From NCBI RefSeq assembly GCF_021462225.1, contig NC_061797.1:41124147-41188146 (forward strand): a DNA stretch of 64,000 bases. The letters are read 5' to 3'. Position numbers and translations under genes: made by a program. The notes beneath the pieces were generated by a model. That model did no database searches and was not told the DNA's origin. It saw only the letters and a list, made by a program, of their open reading frames with translations. Source of the DNA: Girardinichthys multiradiatus (lineage: Eukaryota > Chordata > Actinopteri > Cyprinodontiformes > Goodeidae). Shown here one piece after another: positions 53,674 through 64,000 of this stretch (its first letter is position 1; each line of letters begins with the position of its first letter).

Positions 53674-53713
53674 TATTTCAGACTCTATTCTGCTAAGAAT
53701 AGAGTCTGAAATA
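53674..53713. repeat. Perfect 18-bp hairpin
   Basis: TATTTCAGACTCTATTCT (53674-53691), the 4-nt loop GCTA, then the exact reverse complement (53696-53713). Directly visible. Confidence 0.95.
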
Positions 53714-54795
53714 TGATTTTTCTTCCTCCTATCTTACTTTATCTAAATGTGTGATTTCATTACTTGTCATAGATTTTCAGGTTTCTCAGAAGGATTACCA
53801 GCAAAAGCCAAATATTATTAGTATTTGAAAATTTTACTACAGCTGTGTTTAAACCAATGACCAGAGATTTTTAGATTTCTTAGAAGGATTCATAGATTTT
53901 TAGATTTCTTAAAAGGATTGTATTACAACAATTTCATACCAGTGAAAGCCAAAAATTATTAGTATTTAAAAACTTTGTACCTACCAGTGACCCAGCTTCT
54001 CTACTTAGACTTCAGTGAGCGCCCATGACTGTTGCTATTTGAATGATGGGACCACAGCTGCCTCATACCAGCAACCTCAAGGATTAATATTATCATTTTC
54101 CTTCTAGCACAGGATGAATTCCTTACCAAAGAGGACTTAATGAGCTAATTACCTCTATTAGAAAGATTGGACTAGAACCAGCTCTTACCAATAAAACCCC
54201 CAAGAACTATTAATGTCATTTGATTTGTTTTTCTGTGTTTGATTTTCTTGATCATTGTAATGTTTTTCCTCGTGTACTGCACTTTGAGTGCCTTGTTGCT
54301 GAAAAGCGCTTTATAAATAAACTTGACTTGACTTGATTTGACTTAAAGTAAATACCAGTGCTTAGTAATTCTCTTCATAATCCTTAACTGAATTAGGAAA
54401 GTAAAGAAATCATCGCTCAGACAGATGTTTGACAGATAAGACTGGTTATTAGACTGATTTATTTATTTATGTCACTAGAGTTTAACTACCTTCTGACTGG
54501 ATCACCTTCTTTCAAAGTTTACTGCACTGCTTTTGCCAAACTACAAATGTGACTTGTTTCATCAATATCTTTGTTCTTGCCTCTCTTACGGGCCCAGATT
54601 GGTAGAAAGCCTGAGTAAGAGCTGTCCTGCTAAAAGATTCTCTCATCTAAACTGCATATCTCTGCAGCTCCTCCAGAGTTACAATGGGCCTCTTGGGTGC
54701 TACTCTGATTATTGATCTGCTTGCCTGGCCTCTCAGTATGTTTGAAGTTGTCCCAGCAGTTCCATATTTTCGGTTGGATGTTTAAAGCTTAAGAT

Positions 54796-54871
54796 GGTCC
54801 CAAAGCCAGGAATCGAACCTCAGACTAATAGCCTTCATGCGGGGTGCGCACTCTAATGCTATGCAAAGCCC
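54796..54871 (-). repeat. tRNA-like segment, possible SINE head
   Basis: On the - strand a perfect B-box consensus GGTTCGATTCC (54819-54809) is preceded by an A-box-like TAGCATTAGAGTG about 30 nt upstream, over a total of about 75 nt. The acceptor and anticodon arms do not pair well, so it is not a functional tRNA. A decayed tRNA pseudogene or tRNA-derived SINE head is the best guess. Confidence 0.4.
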
Positions 54872-55489
54872 TGATTAGTAAAAGTTCGGATTAGTAAAAG
54901 TTCTTGCACTTGACAATTATGTGCTATCCTGTATTGTTCAGTGATGTAAAATCTGAATAAAATACATTGGAGTTTGTGGTTCAAATGTAGTAAATGGGAA
55001 CAAGTAAAAAAAAACAAGTTTGCAGGACACTATAAAACTGACAATATTTGTATTTATCAGCCTGTTATACTGTTATAAATATGTCAAAATCTATAGAAGT
55101 AATCTTAACAAGTACTCAATGTAAAGCCCCCAAAACAGCAATGTTTGTTTTTATATTTTAAATAGACATCAATTGTGTGTAAAAGTTATACTCATATCAA
55201 TTATTCCTATGTTACCAAACACTGGCTTGTTTCAATTTTCAGAAATGAGAGAAAATAAGCATATTATTTTGAACAATGTTATTCTTGCTGAGCAAAAAAC
55301 ATTTTCTTGCTTGATATTTGAATTGATATTCAAATTACACTAACTTGCACACCGAAGTTCTAAAAAAAAAGTATTTGACTCTAACCCCAAAGTTCCAGTG
55401 ATTTTATTTGCATTGCGTCCCTGTTATTGTATTTTGAGTTAAATTAACCCTTCTTTGTGTTTTGAGTTATTTTGTGAAACAAGAAGTCC

Positions 55490-56190
55490 TGTCTTGTTTT
55501 TCAAGAGTGTCACCTATCACGCCCCTTTGTTTCGTACAGTGTGTGTGGACAGGAATATAGAGTGTAAAATGTACAGTCAGGTTCTCTCATGGTGTGTGGA
55601 GGTGAAGCAGGACCGAAGTGCATACAGGTGAGCCACATGGTAAGTAGATGAATAATTTGTAATAAAAACAGATAAACTTACAAGTTGAACTTAGGCGGGT
55701 ATATAGTTGGGAACACAGAGATAGAAAATGGGAAATCAGCAATACGATCCAGTGGTGAGAACAGAAAACCGGAGAGTCTAAATACTGAGGAAGGGAGGAT
55801 AATGGACCAATGAACTGGGGGAGCTAATCAGAAGGGAATGAGAGGCAGGTGGTGGAAGAGAGATTCAAGATAATTGAGAGAGAGTGACTAATTAACGCTG
55901 CTGATCAGGGAGTGCAGGGAGGTAACAGAAAACATCTAAGTGAACAGAAACAAGTAAACAATGAGACTACCAAAAATAACATGAACAGGGAGAAAGCAGG
56001 TGTATAAGAAAATACAAACAAAAACATCTAACCAGGGAGATAAACGCCTAAACAACAGAATGACTCTAATAAATCTGAATGAACTGAAATAAAGCAAGTG
56101 AAGAACTTGGCAGTGCAGAGAACATACACAGAGCACAAACTCAAAACCCCAAACACAGGCATATTATGACAGGTTCATGTCACAGTCTAA
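55490..56190. repeat. Purine-rich repeat-like DNA, class unknown
   Basis: A long A/G-rich stretch (55,600-56,170) with many 'aacagaaa' and 'ctaataaatctgaatgaactg' words resembles the untranslated part of fish retroelements, but no terminal structure was found. Near 55,500 there is a 'cctatcacgcccctttg' block. Confidence 0.3.
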
Positions 56191-56194
56191 TACT

Positions 56195-57010
56195 TATTTC
56201 AGTTTCAGTTTATTTATTTATATAGTGCCAATTCACAACACATATCGTCTCAAGGCACTTCACAAAGGGCTTGGAATGGTATAGCTTTGTTGGGAAGGTT
56301 AGATTAAACTGAGTGTTAGAGTTTGGCCATTTTAGAATGGGCTATGTGTAGGGGTACTAAGTTAAATAATACACTGATAAAGTGTGTCCATGTAGAGCCC
56401 ACTGATGGTCATTGTTATACTAAAAACCACCAGGATTGGGGATACCTCTCTCTGTCAGACGGATTATAACCATTGGAAAAGAGAGTGGGTCATACAGGTA
56501 GCAGAAATGGAGGGTGTGTTTGCACTTTAACCATAACCGAGCTGGTTTAGGCTAAACCTGACTCCCCCTTACTCCATCCAACAGAGAGGGAGGAAGGCAG
56601 AGGTAAAAATAATTAGAGAGTGTTGTTTCCTGTTGCATTGTGTGAAAGGTGGGTAACTTTAAAATGGGCTAAGTCAAATCAATTGAATCATATAGATTTC
56701 TAGTCAGGCACATGCATTCCAGTTAATAATTAACCATTGAACAGTACAGCCGGATTCAGTTATTTATTCAAATTGGATAAAAAGGTTTTTCTATCTAAGG
56801 AATCCCAGCAGATTGCATCCAGTCAGTGACCTGTAGCAGTCACTCCTCCTGGATGAGCATGTAGTGACAGTGGACAGTCACTAGCGTTGACTTTGCAGCA
56901 ATCCCTCATACTGAGCATGCATGTAGCAACAGTGGAGAGGAAAAACTCCCTTTTAACAGGAAGAAACCTCCAGCAGAACCAGGCTCAGTGTGAGCGACCA
57001 TCTGCCACGA
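56195..57010 (-). mobile_element. Retroposon 3'-region repeat
   Basis: It begins with 'TTTATTTATTTATATAGTGC', 'caattcacaacacatatcgt' and 'ctcaaggcacttcacaaag', the inverse of a fish retroposon tail. At 56,895-57,010 it contains the highly recurrent block 'CAATCCCTCATACTGAGCAT', 'ggagaggaaaaactcccttt', 'aacaggaagaaacctccagc', 'agaaccaggctcagtgtgag'. I recognise this block as dispersed in many fish genomes. No coding remnant is present. Confidence 0.55.
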
Positions 57011-57169
57011 CTGAATTATCCCCAAAACATATTTGTAAAAAAGTTCAGTGCTCTTCAAACAATCATTGTGAGTGAATCTCCATCAGTGAAGAGCATCAGC
57101 ATAGCATAACATGTGTCTGAGTCTGGGATTTTGTGTGTTGTTTCATACCTGCTATTAACTATCATTCAC

Positions 57170-57980
57170 CACTAGTTGCCGCCAGAGCCTCTGATTGTGT
57201 GTACACAGGTGCTGAGGTGAGCAGGTGCTGCCAATTTTCTTTGTTCTGGAGGTGTATAACAAGGCTGGGCTGTCTACACTCCAGTGCTTGAGTGTTAGCC
57301 TTTGTGGTAACATCTCCTGGCCAGAATCCTTGCTTGTCTCCAGTTTTTTGACTCCAGTTTGTCTCACTTCTTCCTGTGCTCCTTCTCAGGTGACTTCCTA
57401 GTCCTGGCTTCAAGCTCCTGTGTCTTTGTTGCTGGCTTTAAGCTTCAGTCAGCCTCCTGCCAAAGTCAAGACAACCAAGCCTTGATTTGGATCAAATTCC
57501 AGCGGACAGCCCAAGCCCTTCGACTCCTAAGAACCTCAGGCAAGCGAACCCTGCTCACCCTCCACCTTTAGCTCTATATCAAGTCTCAAGAAACTACACT
57601 TCCACCTCATTATTTCTGTGAACTGTTGTTTGACAATCCAACTTCCTACGGCTACCCTGAATCTTCACCAGAGATCTCTCCACTTACTTTGGATTATTAC
57701 CCTGACTCAGCAGGAACTAATCCGTCCTCCCAGGCTCCGCATCGTTCTCCCTCGGCCCACCACGTTTCCTTCATCTATAAGCAAGAACTTATATTCAGTC
57801 CCCAATAATTCTACATCAAACCACAGTAATTTATTTTAACTTACTCCCCCATACAGTTTGTTGCATCCTGTCCCGGTTCCAGCTCCATACCTACTTCCTG
57901 TCTAAATAAACTTAAACTTTTCTCCTGCCTCCTGAGTGTCATTCTGCAAGTGGGTCAAATCTGTAAAGAAAATCATGACA
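57170..57980 (+). mobile_element. Possible solo LTR or similar retroelement end
   Basis: A pyrimidine-rich, non-coding block of about 800 bp ends with AATAAA (57905-57910), then 'cttttctcctgcctcctgag' and 'catgacaac'. Polyadenylation signals followed by CCTGCCTCCTGAGT-type sequence are common near the R-U5 part of fish Ty3-like LTRs. No target duplication or internal region was found. Confidence 0.3.
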
Positions 57981-57989
57981 ACATGAAAT

Positions 57990-59924
57990 TAGATCATGAC
58001 ATTAGCTCTTTGCTGTGAGAATTGAGAAGCATTTATGTGAATTGTGGACAAGTCTCACATTTGTGCAGTGCCTATGGTAAGTCACAATGCTCATTTAATG
58101 GAATCTTTTGACATGTCTAAAAATATATGTGGCAACCTGACTTAACTGGAAATCAAACTGCATATGCTACAGGATGTGTGCAGAAAGAAGATCTTAAAGT
58201 GAGATTCACTTAATGAAGTGTATGCCCATTTACGACTGAAATACACGGCAGATGTGCATAGTGTGATGGTAATGATAGCAGCTTGTAGCTATTTTATTTG
58301 CAATGTTAAGCCAATCTTAATAAGGCAAATATTCCCCCAACCCTAAAGTAATTACACTTTCTTTTATCTAATTGGTGCAAACCTTTTACTTCTAACGGTC
58401 AACTAATATTCAGCCATTGTAAAAAATCAAAAAACTCTTTTCGTTAATGGTAAATATAGTTTTGAGTGTTACTTTGACCATGTGTATTCCCATGTTTTTT
58501 TGTTTTATCTTTTTAAACCAAACCAACAGTGCACTGAATCTGTCGGTTTTCAACTGCAAAATGGGGAAAACTGGATTGTGACTTTTTGTTTCCCCAGGTC
58601 TCTCATATACCCTCACTGTCACTGAGTTTCCAGATGGCCAGGCTCCTCTGTATCCCACTCTTCATAGCCCTAAACTTCCTAGTGCACACATTTGCATCGG
58701 GTCAAAGCACAATCTGACACGCTAGAAGAGGACGCACTAATCCAACCCAGCATGCCTCCATGGAAATAGTCTCTATGCAAATTCCTGTTTTTCCTTTATG
58801 CATTTATTTATATCTATGAAGAAACACAGAGAGATTGTTTTGGATTCTTATTTTGGATTTTTATTGTCATACCCGCTCACATTTACATGTTAAGGTACAG
58901 AATTAGGACTCAGGTCCCGGTTAAGAAGCCTAATACTTAGCTAAAAAGAAAACTAAGTATAACATACAAAGCAAAATCTAACAATAAATAGCGATCAGTG
59001 AAAAGATATTTGGCTGAGAGAATGTGCTTTACCAAACATACTGAAGAGATATCGTACATGCAGATTAGATACTGTGTTGTACAGTTTGACTCGTTCGGTA
59101 AGTGACCTCCCGAAAAGACCCTGTTTAGGTCTCCTGCCTGATGACTGATGTTAGGAAACACAGCAGTGAATTTTACAGGATCTATTCAGAGGTCTGTGGT
59201 AGTTTTATTCTGCCTTTAATTGCATCACTGAGCAATCATTCCCTGCCCTACAAATCTTTGTTAAAGCTGTGCTTTACAATAGAACCATAATTGCAGGAGT
59301 TTAATTGCCTGCCAATGCTCTGCTCCCACTGCCTGCTTGCATTGAAGAGCCCAATAATTAGAAACAGGGAGGAATTACGTGGCAATTTTGTCTTGGCAAT
59401 TATCATAATGCAAAAGAAGTGCCATTAGTATTGTTAGTCCCACTGTACATAATCCTTTGACACTGTCAAGTTCCTCTTCTAGCTGCTGGGTACAACAACT
59501 CTTGATTTCCCTGTAGCCTTTGAACTCTCTTAATTTTAGTCATCAGCTATTCGGGCCAGTTGGTGCATTCTGAGTCAAACTAGCAGACTGAACACATCCG
59601 TGCCTGGAGGGCTGGGAGGATTAGAAGTTAAAGCATTAACACTTTCTTTTAAAGGTATATAAATTGGATGTTAATCCTCTTCTGCCTTGTCAACCATGAA
59701 ATTGTGTTTGATTTAACGGAAAAAATAACACAGTTGACAGGAGCTGTATTTGCACACGCTGGTTGTATATTGCCTTTGAGCAAAGTACAATGTAGTCTAG
59801 TTTTTGCATCTTTAGACATACTGTTTTATACAGCTGTAGATATATTTTATTATACTGTAGTCAGATATAATGATTTTTAGTTTAATCACTCAAGTCTCAA
59901 AATTTTATGGAAGCTTCATTTTTT
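57990..59924. other. Gene-free stretch, candidate regulatory DNA
   Basis: No exon recognised. 59,220-59,640 is high-complexity sequence with TAATTG/CAATTA motifs (for example 'ttaattgcctgccaat' and 'gtggcaattttgtcttggcaattatcataatgc') that looks like a conserved non-coding element. Confidence 0.4.
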
Positions 59925-60079
59925 ATCCATCCATCCATCCATCCATCCATCCATCCATCCATCCATCCATCCATCCATCCATCCATCCATCCATCCATCC
60001 ATCCATCCATCCATCCATCCATCCATCCATCCATCCATCCATCCATCCATCCATCCATCCATCCATCCATCCATCCATC
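59925..60079. repeat. (ATCC)n microsatellite, about 38 copies
   Basis: About 155 bp of uninterrupted ATCC/CATC units. The right flank ('cttcctagcactgctcaggg') resembles the inverse of a fish LINE 3' end (gctaggaag-atggatgg), so the array may mark the tail of a retroposon in - orientation. Confidence 0.96.
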
Positions 60080-60179
60080 TTCCTAGCACTGCTCAGGGTC
60101 CCTGGTCCTTGGTCTATTTCAGCAGCTGCTCTTACAGCTGTATTACTTGTAATAAGGAACAGTTTATCCTGTTATATAG

Positions 60180-60770
60180 TATTGTGAAAAAATTATTTAC
60201 TTCCTTACAAATTGCTTCAGTTATTTTTTGTCACAGTTCAGATCATCAAAAAAGTTACAATTGGCTCTCTAGAAAACCGTGAAGGAGGACACTACCATCT
60301 GTTTGGGATCTAAAGCTTAAGCACAGTTGGGTTATGCAACGGAACAACAATCCAAAACACACAATTAAATTCAACTCTGAATGGCCTACAAAAACAAACC
60401 TTGTGCAATATTAAATCTGATGGAGATGCTGCGGCATGATCTTAAACTGGCCGTTCATGCTCAAAAATGCTCCAGTGTGGCTGAATTAAAACAATTCTGT
60501 AAAGTGGGAAATAATTCTTCTACAGTAATGCAAAAAGTAATTGCTTGTTATCAACGAATGTTGTTACTGCCAAGGATGGCACAACCAATCATTAACTTTA
60601 GGGGACAATTACGTTTTCACGTTTAACCAGGTTGGTTTACATAGCTTTTCCTCCTATCATTTATTTTGTTACTAAAGGACGAAATTACAATTTGAAAACA
60701 GAATGTTGTATTTAGTCTGGTTATCGTTCTCTGATATTAAAGCCGATTTTTTTACTTTGCACTGTAACTA
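60180..60770 (+). mobile_element. Tc1-like transposon remnant
   Basis: The left end is 'TTGTGAAAAAATTATTTACT'. The middle encodes pieces of a Tc1-like catalytic domain: 'VMQRNNNPKHT' (the second catalytic D of QQDNDPKHT is now N), then 'LMEMLRHDLKLAVHAQKCSS', 'VAELKQFCK' and 'VIACYQRMLLLP'. The end is followed by 'AGGGGACAATTACGTTTTCA', the usual post-transposase block of this family. Inactive. Confidence 0.65.
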
Positions 60771-61059
60771 CTTGCCCTTACAGTTGCCAAAATTGTAAAC
60801 CTGCTACTAACCAACTAAGAAAAAAAAAAACATTACACCATACACTTTTAAAACTGTGAAAACAACAAAAGTATGGAGCTCTTTCTATAGATAAAAACCA
60901 CATAATCAATACCCCTGTGACAATATTTATATTGTCGTAAATGGTGCAAATCCAATAGGTAATAGGTAAGTCAGGAGCTTTTTAGACATAAAAGAAAAGG
61001 ATAACTTGGATCTTTTCCATGCAAATGTATCCAAGAGCTGTCCTGTACACTTTCTGTGC

Positions 61060-61982
61060 TTCTGGTGATTTTTCATCATATTTTCTTTAATTATGAAAAT
61101 CATCAAAAAAATAATGAGCCAGGAGATTGATTGTCAGCCATCATTATTCAGGTGACCTGCTGCGAGTTAGGGAGGGGTTGAGCATCTGTGTGTCTGCAGT
61201 GCTGCTGTGGGAAATTGTGTGCCTACTTGAGAAGATGAAAACGGACAACTCTACTAAGACTAGACTCAAACGTTACGAGTTTTGGATAGTCATGTGTTAA
61301 ACTGGTGACTGTTTTCTTCCCATGCATGTTAACTTATTGGAAAATCATCATGTTGGTTTTAAGATAGGAACTGAAGCACATTTTGTGTAGTTTTATGTTC
61401 TTTCAAAAAATATATATGGTTTAGATAGTGATCAAAATGCACATGTCCAATGGTATCACAGCTGGTTCAATGACCATGGTGTTGCTGTGCTTGATTGCCT
61501 AGTTAACTCACCTGCCTTGAGCCCCACAGAGATTCTATGGAATATTGTCAAGAGGAAGATGAAAGACAACACACCGAACAATGCGGATAACTTGCAGGCT
61601 GCTACCAAATCAACCTGGGCTTCCATTGCACTTCAGCATAGGCACAGGCTGATCGCCTCCATACCACGCCACATTGATACAGTAATTCATGGAAAAGGAG
61701 GTCACATCAAGTATTGAGTGCACATAAATAAATATAGTTTTCAGAAGACATTTCTGTTAAAAATATCCTTTTTTATTGATCTTATGTAATGTAAAAAATT
61801 CTGAGACACTGAATTTAGGGTTTTCATTATGTGTAAGCCAAGATTATACATATTACAAGAGTAAAGGCTTGAAATATTTCACTCACTGTGTAATGAATCT
61901 ATATTATATGAGATTCCCTTTCTGAAATGAGTGTGAGAAATATGGAACTTTTTCATGGTATTGCAATTTTTAGCAATGTACC
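61060..61982 (+). mobile_element. Tc1-like transposon 3' part
   Basis: The C-terminal transposase frame 61487-61717 reads 'SPALSPTEILWNIVKRKMKD', 'NADNLQAATKSTWASIALQH', 'RHRLIASIPRHIDTVIHGKG' and 'GHIKY' stop. The catalytic glutamate is in SPTEILW. It is followed by the right terminal region ('TGAGTGTGAGAAATATGGAA', 'cttttt catggtattgca'). It belongs to the same family as the deleted copy at 20,990-21,420. The 5' half is missing or too decayed to see. It abuts the LINE at about 61,990. Confidence 0.7.
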
Positions 61983-61989
61983 TGTACTT

Positions 61990-62021
61990 TGCGGCGCCAC
62001 CCTTTCCAAGATGGCGCCGCA
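61990..62021 (+). promoter_or_regulatory. GC-rich hairpin with YY1-like motif at the LINE start codon
   Basis: TGCGGCGCCA (61990-61999) and TGGCGCCGCA (62012-62021) are perfect inverted repeats around a 12-nt loop. CAAGATGGCGCC (62007-62018) closely resembles the YY1 site CAAGATGGCGGC, and the ATG inside it (62011) is the ORF start. In mammals a YY1 site at the L1 5' end directs accurate transcription initiation. A similar role here is inference. Confidence 0.5.
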
Positions 62022-64000
62022 GATGGTCGCCTCGGCGTGTTGGTGCGCATTGTTTTGTTTTGTTTTTTGCTTTAAAACGGTCTTCTGTGATGGTACCCGG
62101 AGCTCTCTCACCAGAGAAGAACTCATGAACATCAGGGCTACTACACCAGAGGAGTTATTTCCAACTTTTCTGCCTACTGCTCTGGAATTTTTGGACATTC
62201 TGGTCAAAGGTGCGCTCACCTTTGTTCATGCGGTGAAACGCCGGAAGAGAGGGAAACGGGCTGGGGTGCTGGTACGACTTCGCCAGCGTGGACTACGAAC
62301 ACCGTTACCTGGAATATTTCTCTCTAACGTGCGCTCACTTCCCAACAAAATTGAGGAACTACAACTGCTGTTGGGGAAAAACAGGGACTTTTATTCATCG
62401 GCAGTTTTGTGCTTCACGGAGACCTGGCTGTGTGGATTAATACCGGACTCTGCGCTGCAGCTGGCAGGATTCCAGCTCTACAGAGCGGACAGAGACACGG
62501 AACTCTCTGGCAAAGCGAAAGGTGGAGGAATCTGTTTTTACCTCAACAGTGGTTGGTGCAACAACGTGACAGTGATTCAGCAGCACTGTTCTCCAGACCT
62601 GGAATCCTTCATCATAAACTGTAAGCCTTTCTATTCCCCCCGTGAGTTTGCTTCGTTCATCCTGGTCGGTGTTTACATCCCGCCGCAAGCTAACGTGCAG
62701 GTCGCACAGCGCATGCTCGCCGACCAGATACTGAGTGTGGAGCGGACCAACCTGGACTCCTTAGTAATCGTCGCTGGTGACTTTAACAAAGGTAATCTGA
62801 CCCACGAACTCCCCAAATATAGACAGTTTATAAAATGTCCGACCAGAGAGGACAACATTCTGGATCACTGGTACACCACCATCAGAGACGCTTATCATGC
62901 CGTCCCACGTACTGCACTGGGCCAATCCGACCACATCATGGTCCACCTGATTCCTGCATACAGGCAGAAACTAAAGCTCTGCAAACCTGTTGTGAGGACG
63001 ACAAGGAAGTGGAGCAGTGAGGCTGTGGAGAATCTCCAGGCGTGTTTAGGCTGTACAGACTGGGATGTGTTCAGGACTACTACCAACAGTCTGGACGAGT
63101 ACACAGAGGCTGTGACTTCCTACATCAGCTTCTGTGAGGACAGCTGTGTACCATCATGCACCAGGGTGAGTTACAACAACGACAAACCCTGGTTCACAGC
63201 TAAACTCAGAAGGTTAAGACTGGATAAGGAAAAGGCCTTCAGGAGTGGGGACAAAGACATATACAGAGAGGCAAAGTACAAGTTTGGCAAGGCAGTGAAA
63301 GAGGCCAAACGACTGTACTCTGAGAAGCTCCAAAACCAGTTCTCAGCCAACGACTCTGCGTCTGTCTGGAAAGGGCTCAAGCAAATCACCAACTACAAGC
63401 CGAAAGCCCCCCACTCCATCAATGACCGACGCCTCGCCAACAACCTGAACGAGTTCTACTGCCGCTTTGAAAGACAAAGGGACAGTCCTGCAACCATCCC
63501 CCACGACGCCCCCCAACAGCTGCAGCCACAATCCACCACCCCCATCTCTCCAACCTCAAGAGGGGCCTTGGCACCTCCAACCCCCACCCTGAAGTTCCCC
63601 CCCACCAGCCCCCTACCCACGCCGAGGACGGCTCTTTCCATCCAGGAGAGGGACGTAAACAAACTCTTCAGGAGACAGAACCCCCGGAAAGCTGCTGGTC
63701 CGGATTCTGTCTCACCAGCCAGCCTGAAGCACTGCACTGATCAGCTGTCTCCAGTCTTCACAGACATTTTTAACACCTCACTGGAGACATGTCATGTGCC
63801 AGCCTGCTTCAAGTCCTTCACCATCGTCCCTGTTCCCAAGAAGCCAAGGACCACAGGGCTTAATGACTTCAGACCCGTCGCCCTGACCTCTGTGGTGATG
63901 AAGTCCTTTGAGAGCCTTGTGCTCTCACACCTAAAAGACATCACCGACCCCCTCCTGGACCCCCTGCAGTTTGCCTACAGAGCCAACAGGTCTGTAGATG
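62011..64000 (+). CDS. LINE polyprotein: APE endonuclease and reverse transcriptase (3' partial)
   Basis: Open for 663 codons from ATG 62011 to the window edge with no stop. Residues about 1-100 are a short basic leader. From about 101 the APE-type endonuclease is visible: '[20 protein letters not shown]', '[10 protein letters not shown]', 'GGGICFYLN', '[11 protein letters not shown]', '[12 protein letters not shown]', and the closing '[12 protein letters not shown]' near residue 306. A linker with a proline-rich part follows (about 490-540). The reverse transcriptase then begins near residue 560 with '[19 protein letters not shown]', '[20 protein letters not shown]', '[12 protein letters not shown]' and '[14 protein letters not shown]'; the catalytic YADD box lies beyond the edge. 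The endonuclease nicks target DNA and the RT copies element RNA there. CR1/L2-like clade by overall pattern. All endonuclease blocks that can be checked are intact. Confidence 0.9.
   Translation, partial: MAPQMVASACWCALFCFVFCFKTVFCDGTRSSLTREELMNIRATTPEELFPTFLPTALEFLDILVKGALTFVHAVKRRKRGKRAGVLVRLRQRGLRTPLPGIFLSNVRSLPNKIEELQLLLGKNRDFYSSAVLCFTETWLCGLIPDSALQLAGFQLYRADRDTELSGKAKGGGICFYLNSGWCNNVTVIQQHCSPDLESFIINCKPFYSPREFASFILVGVYIPPQANVQVAQRMLADQILSVERTNLDSLVIVAGDFNKGNLTHELPKYRQFIKCPTREDNILDHWYTTIRDAYHAVPRTALGQSDHIMVHLIPAYRQKLKLCKPVVRTTRKWSSEAVENLQACLGCTDWDVFRTTTNSLDEYTEAVTSYISFCEDSCVPSCTRVSYNNDKPWFTAKLRRLRLDKEKAFRSGDKDIYREAKYKFGKAVKEAKRLYSEKLQNQFSANDSASVWKGLKQITNYKPKAPHSINDRRLANNLNEFYCRFERQRDSPATIPHDAPQQLQPQSTTPISPTSRGALAPPTPTLKFPPTSPLPTPRTALSIQERDVNKLFRRQNPRKAAGPDSVSPASLKHCTDQLSPVFTDIFNTSLETCHVPACFKSFTIVPVPKKPRTTGLNDFRPVALTSVVMKSFESLVLSHLKDITDPLLDPLQFAYRANRSVD

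Larger units (their letters stand above)
52750..54345 (+). mobile_element. Unclassified retroposon-like element with a LINE-type tail
   Basis: The right end shows 'TGCACTTTGAGTGCCTTGTT' and 'aaaagcgctttataaataaa', followed by tandem TTGAC units (cttgacttgacttgatttgactt, to 54,345). This is a characteristic fish non-LTR or SINE 3' tail on the + strand. The left part holds a shattered small ORF (52,909-53,307) and the middle holds a perfect hairpin (53,674-53,713). The left boundary is a guess and the class is unknown. Confidence 0.5.
61990..64000 (+). mobile_element. Non-LTR retrotransposon (CR1/L2-like), 5' end present, runs off the edge
   Basis: The element starts in the GC-rich hairpin at 61990 and continues past the end of the window. 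It is clearly richer in GC and CpG than its surroundings, and its ORF is uninterrupted, which suggests a young insertion. It abuts a decayed Tc1-like end on the left. The precise 5' boundary cannot be fixed without another copy. Confidence 0.85.

Noticed and set aside
54796..54871. Functional tRNA gene
   Set aside because: Acceptor and anticodon stems do not pair, and only the B-box is convincing. It is kept only as a tRNA-like repeat.
59870..60187. 105-codon ORF with (HPSI)n repeats
   Set aside because: Product of the (ATCC)n microsatellite read in one frame.

Overview
The window is nuclear DNA from a ray-finned (teleost) fish. The evidence is spliced vertebrate genes with GT-AG introns, an AT-rich background, many short tandem repeats, and a dense load of fish-type transposons (several Tc1-like families, hAT, piggyBac, L2/CR1-like and other non-LTR elements). 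No bacterial operon, CRISPR array, rRNA gene or intact tRNA gene is present.

Left part (1-27,140). After about 11.8 kb of non-coding, repeat-bearing DNA, a K-Cl cotransporter gene of the SLC12A4 (KCC1) type runs on the + strand. Twenty-three coding exons could be joined with consistent splice phase from 11,855 to the stop at 27,138-27,140. Only the first coding exon (roughly 35 residues) is missing; it should lie upstream. Its introns carry an L2-like LINE patchwork, an old RT fragment and deleted Tc1-like elements. The 3' UTR holds a T15-G26 tract and is followed by a hAT-type element with an 8-bp target-site duplication.

Middle (28,495-41,600). A membrane dipeptidase gene (DPEP2-like) lies on the - strand, tail-to-tail with the cotransporter. 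Human 16q22 also has SLC12A4 beside DPEP3 and DPEP2, which supports both calls. All zinc ligands are present, and the last exon ends in a GPI-anchor-like hydrophobic tail. Upstream of it is a transposon cluster: a non-LTR 3' fragment, then two nearly abutting Tc1-like elements with recognisable terminal inverted repeats, then an internally deleted Tc1 copy.

Right part (41,600-64,000). The only host gene recognised is a single-exon gene for the RNase P/MRP subunit Rpp25 (Alba domain) on the - strand at 46,250-47,089. It sits in a gene-poor landscape with several high-complexity stretches that look like candidate regulatory DNA. The last 12 kb are again repeat-rich. The window ends inside a non-LTR retrotransposon whose ORF is open for 663 codons and runs off the right edge.

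No new multi-gene biological system was found. The most interesting items are the poly-G tract and hAT insertion at the cotransporter 3' end, the GC-rich hairpin with a YY1-like motif at the LINE start codon, a shattered small-protein ORF inside a repeat near 53 kb, and several perfect hairpins.
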